Part shown: positions 35,772 to 47,700 of the stretch, piece by piece
How the letters are laid out: each line of letters starts with the position of its first letter
Position numbering within the stretch: the first letter of the stretch is position 1
Assembly (NCBI RefSeq): GCF_022458985.1
Contig: NC_061785.1
Span: forward strand, 2,594,204-2,658,203
Direction of reading: 5' to 3'
From: Mugil cephalus
Lineage: Eukaryota; Chordata; Actinopteri; Mugiliformes; Mugilidae
DNA length: 64,000 nucleotides
Translations under genes and position numbers: made by a program
Notes under the pieces: generated by a model
Told to the model about the DNA's origin: nothing
What the model saw: only the letters and a program-made list of their open reading frames with translations
Database searches by the model: none

Positions 35772-38700
35772 ATGGGAAGTCAGATCCTGCTGCCTGTGCT
35801 TCTTTTGGGGATGATCAGTAAGAATTTAATTAAGACAAAATCTACTAAATAAATTTAAATAAATGTATTCACCGATCTCGGCTCTTTCTCTAATTTTAAT
35901 GCTAATTAATTGTGTGATTTTATGTTTTATAGGTGGAGTGACTCCTCAGGTTTCAGGTAAGTGGAAGTTCTTTTAAATTCTTTGAATCCAGATACTTCAG
36001 TATTACGTTACTCTCCACTGTACATAAATAACACTTAAAGATACAGTGACATTGTGTTTATCTGTAAAGTAAAGCTTCTGGTGTTAAAAAATTATTTATG
36101 TAATTATAATTGCATGTGGTTAGCATTTTGTTTTTCAGTCATTCTTTTCTTGGTAGCTTGTGTTGTAGTTGTGTTTTCCTTTGTTATTCCTGTTGGATGA
36201 TGGATATTAATAGTTTGGTGTGGTGATCTAGAAATGTTAAAAGCAACCTTTGACCTTTCCAGGTCCCCTCTACCCAATCTCAGGGAGAGAAAGCTCTCGA
36301 TCAGATGATGGAAGTTCTCCTGCAATTACCTTGCGACAGCCTTTTATTTATTTCAGCCAGTCCCACAGTGTGATTTACGTACGTAAAAGTGCTTTCTTTT
36401 TTCTTTTTTTAAAATCTTTATGCATTGTGTAGGATTTTTCAAATCTGCAAATCTCTTCCACCATAAGAACCTATTTTTATTTTTCCAGGTCAATCACAAC
36501 GGACACCTGACCTTTAACAACCCGTGGAGCAGCCACATACCTCAGCAGTTTCCAATGAATGGATCAAGAGACATCATCGCTCCCTTCTGGACAGATTTGG
36601 ACAACAGAGGCAATGGTCATATCTACTATAACCAGTACACCAGTGGCAGTGTTCTCCAACAAGCTACCGCCGACATTAATGGATACTTCCCAGGGTTGAA
36701 CTTTAACGCCACATTGGTCTTTGTAGCAACATGGTACGAGGTGGCCTACTATCCAACCTCTGGAACAGTGAGTAATCTCATTTTAAATATGAACACATTT
36801 ATCTTTTATCATATTAACTATAAAAACAAATTTTTTTTTCTTTTTTCTTTCAGAGAACAACAGTCCAGGCAGTGTTGATCTCTGGTGGCCAATATTCATT
36901 TGTGTTGATGAACTACGGGACAATAGCTGCAACAACTCGTTCTGTGCAGGTAAGAACCATAGACTAAATAAATATGGAGGAAATATGGTGGACCAGCTCC
37001 TTTATAGAGGGTATGCATTGACGTCACTGGCGTCTGGGGCCTCGCCCCTTTGAGTGGCAGAAACACAGTGAAATTTATCTGTAAACACAACAGGGCCAGT
37101 AAAAATGTGGATTATCAGTTGGACTTGACAATGATCCATACGAACTAGTATGGATTTGGAAAAGTGGATTAGCCTCAGTTTCAATTAGTTCAAGTTAGTT
37201 TTAGGTAATTTCATTATGATAAATGTAGCGAAATAAAAGATGCTAATGCTAAGACATACACTGAGAAGCAACGTTAGCCATACAATACTGTAGCGTCAGA
37301 CTGGACGTTAAAAGGATGACGAGGAATGATCGTAAATATTCCGTTTATTATTTTGTTGTTATTTATTGTTGGGAGTGAAATAGTTACTGTCGGGCTGCAA
37401 CTACGACAAAACAACAACATCCACAAACTTGTCTGACAGCCCTCCAGAACGTAACTTAAGAAGTAACTTAAGGTATGACTTCATCAAAAAAAATACAGCA
37501 TAAATTAATATTACCAGACACACAATATGAACCACAGCACCAGGTTTCCTGTCTGGATTCCAGTTGTGTCTTCCTAGTGCAGCGATCTTTTTACTTCTCT
37601 TTACTTTGGCAGATATCTGTAAAAATACATCTCTGACTGCTTTTCAGATCTGTTGGTTCAGTCAATCACACAACAGCTATTGACCTGTTTTTTGAAATTA
37701 CTTTTACTAATTAGACACTATTACAGCCTATGATTCAAACTAATGCTGCTAATCTCCATGATCAACTGTCACTTTTTGTCACTCAGTGGCCGTAACCATG
37801 GAGAGTTCACTGGCTGTGACGTCACGTTCATGCCCTCTATAGTGAAGCCAGAGCAAGCAGAGCTCCCCTTGGTGGCTGGCTGCAGGATAGGTCATAAGCT
37901 CCACCCCTCCATGTTAGGCGGGCTTGGGCTGAAATAAAACACTAAAATGCACTGTCAGATATCTTTTTTTTCCCCAAGCTTAATATGATACTGTGTACAT
38001 AGATTTTTTCTGATTGTTGTGTTCTAGTTCGCTATAGAAACATCATGTGACATAATGGCGACCACCAGTTGTCATGCCAAGAGCCAAGAGTTGGAAAAAT
38101 TAAAACACAAAAAATAAGTCCAGTGTATAATCCAACATTTCCTGGTAATTTGTTGAGGTAGAGCAGAGCTCTACATCATGGAGTCTAGGATTACATGAAG
38201 AGACAGAAGGATTTGAGGAAGCCAACATCCACAGAAGATCTGTGGTTAGTTCTCCAATATGTTTGGAACAACCTACCTGCTCAGTTCCTTCAAGAACTGT
38301 ATGCAAGTAGAAGAACTGATGCTGTCTTGAAGGCAAACGGTGGTCACACCAAATATTGATTTGATTTAGATTGATTAAAATAAACTGTTCACACTTCCAT
38401 TTTTGAAAACCTTCTTAGTTCATAGCATTTTTTCATACCTAACTAAAACTTTTGCACAGTACTGTGTAGAATTCACAATTCACATATTGCACTCTGCAAA
38501 TGCAAAAATAAACAAGCATTTTTATTTATTTTTTTCCGAGGCTGGATATGACACAATCGGTTCTCCTCACCATTTCATCATCCCTGGATCATTCTCCAGT
38601 GCTGCAACAGGCAACAACTCAGTTTTCAGCCTCGGCAGCAACGTTAATGTTCCCGGTCGCTGGGCTTTCAGGATTGATGAAGGATCAAGAGCCTGCACTT

Positions 38701-41700
38701 TCAATGGTAAGGCCAGAACAGGACGACAATACCCATGGGCACTAGAGTAAAAATACAAAATGCAAAATCTGGACACGCACCTGTCTTTCTCATTGACACC
38801 AACATATCAGGAGGTCATGTTGTTTAAACAGTAACAGAGCTTGCCTCGTTGTCATTTTTTCTAAAGGTGAAGCTGTGCAGTTCGGTGATTCATTCTGGAG
38901 CGACAGCACCTGCTCTCAGAAATGTACCTGCACTTCCACTGGTCTCCAGTGTAACAACCAGCCCTGCTCCTTCTCCCAGATCTGCCGGCCGACTTCCTTT
39001 CAGTACTCCTGCCAGACGGTGCAGAGGGGCACCTGCATCGTAAGCGGCGATCCGCACTACTACACCTTCGATGGGACTCTATTTCACTTTCAGGGCACCT
39101 GCACCTACATTCTCTCTGAGCAGTGCAACATGGGGCAGCCCTACTACAGGATAGAGGGCAAGAACGAGCACAGAGGCAGCACTCGTATCTCTTGGACCCG
39201 ACTGGTCAGAGTGAATGTGTACAATGAAACCATTGAGCTTGTCAAAGGACGTCCTGGTGAGGCCAAGGTTCGCATTAGAGAATGGGTTTTCACTTTCCTC
39301 TGTGTTTGTTTTGTACATATATTTAATTCTAATCATCTTTTTCATGCTTACAGGTTAACGGACACTTTGCTGCCACTCCGTTCTCTCTGAGCAACGGTAC
39401 CGTCCAGGTTTACCAGTCAGGCTTTTCTGTGGTGGTCAGCACTGACTTTGGCTTACAGGTATCCTATGATACTAACTTCTATGTCCAGATCAGTGTGCCC
39501 TACACTTACCAGAATGCAACATGTGGCCTATGCGGAAACTTCAACAATCACCCTCAAGATGACTTCCGAACCCGTGATGGTGAGGTTGTGAGCTCAGATG
39601 TGGTTTTTGCAAACAGCTGGAAGGCACAGGACGATGAACCAGACTGTGAGGCCCAGTGTGCAGGACAGGACTGTGCTTCATGCTCTCAGAGTCAAAGTGC
39701 CTTGTACAGCGATGAAGCCCATTGTGGTATCCTCCAGAGCAGTTCTGGACCTTTCGCTGCTTGTCACCAACAACTTCCTCCACAGACCTTTGTGGAGAGT
39801 TGTGTGTTTGATCTGTGTATAGGAGGAGGGTACCAGCCCATTCTGTGTCAAGCCCTGAATGTGTACGCAAGTCAGTGTCAGCAGAACGGTATCCAGCTAC
39901 CGAGCTGGAGGAGCCCTGGCTTCTGTGGTACGTCTCTCAGTCATTCAGAATATTTTCTTTGGGTAACATCTGCACAATATCAAGTTGTTGTTTTTTTTTT
40001 TTTGTTTTTTCCTGCGCAGAAATTCCTTGTCCTGCCAACAGCCACTTTGAGTCTTCAGGTACAGGATGTCCACCAACATGTGTCAACCCCAATGCCACCC
40101 AAAACTGCCCTCTTCCTAATCAGGAAAGCTGCGTCTGTGATTCAGGCTTCATCCTCAGTGGTGGGGTGTGCGTCCCCCATGATCAGTGTGGCGTCAGCTT
40201 CGAGGGTTTCTACTACCCTTCTGGAGAAACTGTAATCCTCGGCGACAACTGTGAGAGGCTCTGCAGCTGCAGTCAAAGTGTCATGACTTGCCAATCCCAT
40301 GTCTGCGGCCCACATGAAAAATGTAGTGTGGAGGAAGGAGCAAGGGGATGCACGCCCAACAGCTACGCCACCTGCTGGATACGAGGCCCGGGGTCCTATC
40401 ATACGTTTGATGGACTCACGTACCAGTATCCCGGAGCGTGTCGACTCACTCTCACCAGAGTAATGGGACTGTCCAGTCACCCACACTTTGTGGTGACAGC
40501 AGAGAAAGAGCCAAGAGGTCAGCAGGGTTTTGCCAGAGTGATAAAGTTTGAGGCAGACGGAACAGAAGTCTCCATTGAGATGTCAAACAGCAGCAACGTG
40601 AAGGTAAATAAATAATCTATACTGTATTTAAAGTGATTTTTAAATCACATCAGAGAAAGTTAACCCTTTAAAACTGAATGGAGCTTTGTTTGGTTACATT
40701 TTTTAATATAAATGAGTGTAATTTCAGTTCAGTGCTGCCACCTAGTGTTTAGTTCTGGTTTCTCTTGCTCTTAGTGGGAACATTAGGAAAAGGAATTTTA
40801 TTGAATAATTGTAGCTGATGTCTTCCCCCTACTCCTTCTGTTACTCTACTTTCTCCTCTTCGTAATTCTTTCTCATTTACATCTTCCCACTTCTCTTCTT
40901 TCTCCTTGTTCTTTTTTCGTCCTCCATCTCCTCTTCCTCATCCATCCCTTCATCCTACCCCTTCTTCTCCTTTCTTGTTTCTCATTTTCATCTTCCTCAT
41001 TCCCCATTGCTTCTCCAAATCCTCTCTTCTTCTTCTTCTTCTTCTTCTTCTCCCTCTTGCATGTTGTGATCTCACTTTAAACAAATCAATCATTTTTGTT
41101 CTTGTTTTCTTTTTCTGGTTATGTTAATGTAAACTCTCACCCAGAAAAGTTGACAGTTTTTTTAATGTCTTTTAGGTCAATGGTCAGCTGACCAGACTTC
41201 CGTTCATCTCTGGCTCCAACAGAATTCGCATCTACCACAGCAACATTCACAGCATCATCCTTCAGACCTCCTTTGGTGTAACTGTGCAGACAGTCTGGCC
41301 TCACTTTGTTCGGATCACCGCCCCTGGAGTCTACACCGGTTCACTTGGTGGACTCTGTGGTGATTACAATGGTCTCCCACATGATGACTTCCGTACACCC
41401 AATGGTGTCCTGCTCAATAGCTCTCAGGCGTTCGGGGACAGTTGGCGAGATGGTTCCTTAGTGGCACATTGTGAAGAAAACATGAATCATAATCCTCCTC
41501 AAACCAATTACAATTCTAGTGAGTACTGTGGCATTATCAGCTCACCACATGGGCCGTTTCAACCGTGTTGGGCCACAGTGGACCCACTGGAGCAGGTGGA
41601 CATCTGTGTAGACATCCTGAGGGGTTCGAGTGATCCGGCATCGACTCTATGCGAGGTCCTAAGAGATTATGCCCTAATGTGTCAACAGAACGGCGTCTCC

Positions 41701-44700
41701 ATAGGACAGTGGAGGAATGAAACTGGATGCAGTAAGCAAAGAAGAAGTTTTATTGGTGGACACGGAGGGGTGAGAAGGGTCAAAGGGGACTGGAAGAAAT
41801 GGGTCAAGGAGATGGGATGAGAAGGGTTAGGGGGATGGGATGTAAAGGACAAAGGGGATTCAACAAAAATGGTAGCGGCCCTCTACCACTTTATCCTCTG
41901 GGATATAAAAGGGTTGGAGGGGGTGCAATGAAAAGGGTCGAGGAGATGGGATGCAAAAGGCAGAGGGGATATGATGAAAATGGTAGAGGCAATGGGATAA
42001 AAAGAGATTAGAGGGGATAGGACAAAAATGACTGAAGTGATGACACCAGGGGTAGAGAATATGCAAATAGATAATAGATGGTAGAGGAACCCACAGAGGA
42101 AGCAGAAGAAAAGAGAAGAGAGACACGGGGTTGGGCTGAGAAGTGAGACAAACAGAGAGAGAGTGGAAACATATGATAGAGGACACACCATGGGAAACAG
42201 AACATATGGGCGTGGTCTATTTCTCAAGCTTAATAACTTTCTAATAACTTCATTAAATAAACTGTTGTGTTTTTCTTTAGAGCAAACCTGCCCTCAAAAC
42301 AGCCATTATGAACTCTGTGGAAGTTCTTGCCCTTCAGCCTGCCCCAGCCTCTCGTTCCCCTTCTCCTGTGATGCTCTGTGCCAGGACGGGTGCCAATGTG
42401 ACGACGGATTCGTCCTCAATGGAAACCAGTGTGTCCCACCTACAGAATGTGGATGTTCCCACGAAGGACGCTACCGACAAGGTGGCGAACAGTTCTGGGA
42501 GAGTGAACAATGTCAGAGCTTCTGCACCTGTAATGGCACCACTGGGCTAGTCCACTGTACCCCCAACTCCTGTGGTCCTCAGGAGTCCTGTCGCGTGGTG
42601 GAGGGCGAGTTTGGCTGTCACCCCAACCCTCACGGCACCTGCTCCGCCTCTGGAGACCCTCACTACATCACCTTCGATCGCAATGCCTATGACTTCCAGG
42701 GAACCTGCCGCTATGTCCTGGCAACGCTTTGCAACGCCACTGGTGGTCTCCAAGAGTTTTCTGTGGAAGCCAAGAATGAGCCGTTGTCGGGGATTCAACT
42801 TTCCATCGTCGCTGATGTTTTTGTGAATGTGTGGGGCTATCAAGTGCACATGTCCAGAGACAGGACTGGTACGGTAGAGGTGAGCTGAACCATGTCCAGA
42901 TCATTTGTGATTTGTATAATTTTGTGAAAACAGCCCGAAAACCAGAGATCCATTCTTTGCTGTTTGTATTTTATCAGATAATAGTGTGTACTACTATAAA
43001 ACCCTTATATTCTTTTATTGACATCGGTCTCAAGGGTTCTACCAGTAAAAGAAACTATTTTGTTGTTCCAATTTTTTTTTTCTTCCCAATCCTACAGGTA
43101 AACGGAATAACAAAAAACTTGCCAGTTCTTCTGAATGGAAGTCATGTGTCTATCTACGGAAGTGGATTTCAAACATTTGTCAGTGCTGATTTCGGCCTGA
43201 GTGTCATGTACGATGGATCGAGTACAGTGTCTATTTCTGTACCTTCAGATTACAGGTACCTGCTGATCACTTGAGCTCAAAATAAGTTAAACAACGAACA
43301 TTTTCCAAACATGCAGCAACAACCACTGCTTCAATATTTAAATATATTTCCATGGTTGCACCAGACTACTTTTCTGTTGTGCTTGTGTGACTAGTTGATT
43401 TATTTTCTCTTTTTTATCTTCCTTAGAGGACAAACATGTGGACTATGTGGAAACTTTAATGGCGATCCCAATGACGAGTTCCGAACTCCATCTGGAGCAA
43501 TGGTCACCAGTCCACATGAGTTTGGAACAGCTTGGAAAGTGCCCGGCAACTACACCTGCAGCGATGGCTGTGGTTCCTCCTGCCCCCAGTGCCTTGATGA
43601 GGGTCCTGCTAGAGCTCAGTGTGAGGTGATTCAGGCTGCAGACGGCCCGTTCAGCTTCTGCCACAAGCAGGTGGACCCAGCGCCATATTTTAGTGACTGC
43701 GTGTTCGACGTTTGTTTGTCGGGAAATCAAGGCCAAGATCTTCTGTGCAGGGCCATCGAAACGTACATCAGAGCCTGTCAGTCTGCTAATGTCCAAATCT
43801 ACCCTTGGAGACAGAACACCACCTGTAGTGAGTTATCCAGTGTTTTAGATCTTTGGATGAGTGGTACGTTGCAGTTAAACATCTTCAGATTTTTTAAAGT
43901 GTTATTTTCTTCCTCACTTATTAAGGAATCGACTGTCCAGCCAACAGCCACTATGAGCTGTGTGGTACTGACTGTGGCCAAACCTGTGCCCATAGCACAG
44001 ATGCAACCTGTGAGCATGTTTGCTCTGAGGGATGTTTCTGTGATGAAGGCTTCCGCAGGAGTGGATCCAGTTGTGTCCCCATGGAAAGCTGTGGCTGCCA
44101 GTACGATGGATTCTACTACAATGTAAGACACGTTTAAGTCAATTCACCATTGTTGGTCTAAAATGGTCTGATTGTAGTTAATTGACAGCTCACTAACAAA
44201 GACCACGCCTAAAAGGAGGTTTCTTGGTAGACAGGATGTGAGGGAAATACAGAGGAGGAGAGACCAAAGTCAACTTTTATTGTCAATTGTGACATGCTCA
44301 ACACAGTACAGTATTGAAATTACCTTTCAAAGAGGCCTACGGTGTGGCAACTAAACAAAAGAATGTAAACATAAAATGTGCAAATGTTGAGAAAATATAA
44401 AATATAGATGAGAGTAGTGAGAGGGAAGGGATGAGAATTGTCAAATGGACGGGATGTAAAGTGTTTAAAGGAAAGGATGAAAGCTGTTGATGGAAAATGA
44501 TGAAATATGGGAATGAATGAAAGGAAAGGATGAGAAATGTTGAAGGGAGGATATTACAGTGGCTGAAGGAAAGAGATAAAACTTATGTCATAGGTCTTGC
44601 TTGCATCAAGATCTGAAAGGAACATTTGAGGAGAAGAAGCTAAAGATGAAACATTTGGAAGTAACGGATTCCTCTTCGTGGGTCACAGTCTTATTTGTGT

Positions 44701-47700
44701 TATTACTTTAAAAGTGTCTAATTTTTCTGCCATGTTTCAGGATGGAGAGACCTTCTGGACCGACGGCTGCTCCCAGCGCTGTGAATGCCACGCTCCTAAT
44801 GACCTGCGCTGCTCTGCTACATCTTGCACTCCAGCACAAGAGTGCACCATCAGAAATGGACAGCTGGGCTGTTTTGACACTTTGCCCATTTGCACCGTGT
44901 GGGGAGACCCACACTACGTCACCTTTGATGGAGCGCTGGCTCATTTCCAGGGAACGTGCTCCTACACCATCACCGAGAGCGTGAGCCACAGGACCAATGA
45001 AACCCAATTTCGGGTAATCGCCACCAACAATCACCGTGGCAACAACCGCGTGTCCTTTGTGTCGGCGGTGGATATTTACCTCTCAAACCAACCAGAGGAC
45101 GTATACGTCAGGATTGGACCCAACAAACGAGTAAAGGTAAACTCTTTTTTTAGTTTCAAGATGAACACACCTTTACATTTCAATATTGGCCTCACAAAAT
45201 AAAACACCACAAACAAAGAAAGGGATATTGGATTTATATATGTCCTTGAGGCCACCGGTCACCCTAGCCTCAATGAGGACTTTGACCTCTCATATTTTTT
45301 GTAGACATCATTGTAAAAAGGATTTTTTGTGTTACGTCGGGGGCTTTGAGTCTTTTTGTGTCTTTAAAACTAAAACAGGTGGCTCAAAAGTGTCTTTGGG
45401 GATGCTATAAATTGTCATTGCATTGGACTGGGTTATGTAATATGTTTCATTGGTGATTTCACATGTTGTAGTTTCATCTTATCTCCTATAGTAGATTTTT
45501 TCCTTGTCTGAGCATGAAAGTTTGTCAGAATGACTTTTGGGTGAAACCCCGAGGGGTCAGAGAGAGGGTAATACTGATCACTCACCTTTACTCCTAGAGG
45601 CTGAAAAGAAAAAGGATGCTTGTCCCAACGCTGCACACCTGTGGTGACTGCAACTGCAGTTACTCTGTTTCACCTCCTGTCTGTCTTCTTCCCAGGTGAA
45701 TGGCACGCAGGCATCTCTTCCCATCGCAGCAGGGACATTAGCTCAGGTGACGGTGCAGGGAAGCTATGTAGTGGTTGATGCCTCTGACTTACAAGTCCAG
45801 TTTGACGGCCTGAGCACCTTGTTGGTCAGAGTGGGTCAAAACCGTGCAAACAGAGTCGTTGGGATGTGCGGAAACTTGAACGGTGACTCTCAAGATGACA
45901 AACTCCTGCCCAATGGCACGCTGGCACAAGATGATGACGACTTTGGAGATGGTTGGAAGGCATCCACAAGCCAGCCGGGGTGAGCTGGGATATCCTACAC
46001 ACAAGTGACATCAACTTTTGAAACATGACGCAGACTCTACGTTTGCACTAGTGCACTTTGGATTGAAGTAATTACGGTTCGGGCAACTGGAAACATTGAA
46101 AAGGCTTCTAAAAGTTAAGACATTATACCTCATAAGATGTAGTAAACTGTAAAAACTCCCAGATATTGAAGGTTCAAGATATTCTGGGAAAATGGACAAA
46201 AGCCCTTATACTTACAGGACATTTTCTAACCTTTTTATAGTTAAAAAAAACAATAAAATGTATTAAACTGGTAACCAGCAAACATTTAACATGTATCACA
46301 GAAATGGCTTACCCATCCTGTACTTTAATATTTTACAGGCAAAAGAGCAATTAGCAGGTTTTTTGTCCAAGTTCAGTCCCACTATCAAATGTGTGATATC
46401 TGTTCCTAGATGTGGATCAACCGATGAGGGAGGTGATGGTTTGAGTGACTGTACCTTTATTGAAGAATACTCAGAACTCTGCAGCGTCATCACCAACACC
46501 AGCGGCCCGTTCAGTGCCTGTCACCTGCACTCTGACCCTCAGCCCTTCTTCAGCTCCTGTGTCTACGACCTCTGCTTGTACACTCCAGCCAACGGCATGC
46601 TGTGTTCCGCCATCGCTGCCTATGAGAGAACTTGTTCCGTTTTGGGGTTGGACATCCCAGAGTGGCGCTCTGCTTTGCATTGTGGTATGTTTACACTGGC
46701 CCTAATGAAAGATTAAGAAGAGGACAACAAAACAAGTCAACATTTTCTTCTTCCTTTGTTTTTATCTCACTCTTTCTGCAGCTGATGCTGACTCAGATCC
46801 CTGTGAACATCAGAACTGCACCGAGTTCGAGTGGTGTGGCGAGAAGGACGGCGTCTATGGCTGCTTCTGCGACGAGAACCATCAACGGCGCAACAATGAG
46901 AGCTATGGTGAGGGCAGATCTCCTTAAAATCCTCTATTTAATTTGCAGCGTAGCCGGCATTGTTTGAGTACAAACTCTTTCTCGCCTCTCTTTCAGACTC
47001 TTCGATCTCATGTGTCAGCAGTTCAGGCACCATGTCTGTGTCTCGCTGCCAGCTGTTTGAAGCCGGCTTCCACTCTAGTGTCCTCCATCTGCGGGATGAC
47101 TCGTGCAAAGGGACGCTCCTGGACGGGCGCCTGGTTTTCCAGTTTGACAACGAGGACCAGCTTTGTGGGACAACTCTCAGGGTACGCTCTATAGACTGTC
47201 ACAGCATAAGTGCAGACTGAATCAGTTCAGTTCAGAAAACTTTATTTCAGTGGTTCTCAAATTTTCTGAGGGTCCAATCTGGACCACAGGATGGAAGTGC
47301 AAAAACAACCTAAGAGTCATTGAATGAATATTTTCTATAAAAGCAACCGCTATTCCCAATTTGTCCAGTAGGTTGCACTGTTGTAGTCAGAGTTGTCTTA
47401 TCATTTATTATAGATAATTTTATTATCTTACTGGTTGGGTCCTCTTGAGATCCTATAGGGCCGTACGTGGGCCCTGAAATATAATTACTGCCCTGACAAA
47501 CACCTTTTAAATTTTCTATTTTCAGAGCAATGGAACCCATTTCATATACGAGAACGCCATTCTGGGTCAAGTGAATCCTCACGAGGGCCTCATCAGCCGT
47601 GAGAGGAATATTAGTCTGCATTTCGGCTGTGAATACCCTCTGACTCAGGCTGTTTCCATGTCTGTGGGCATCAACCCCGTAGAAAGGTGAATAACCTCGT

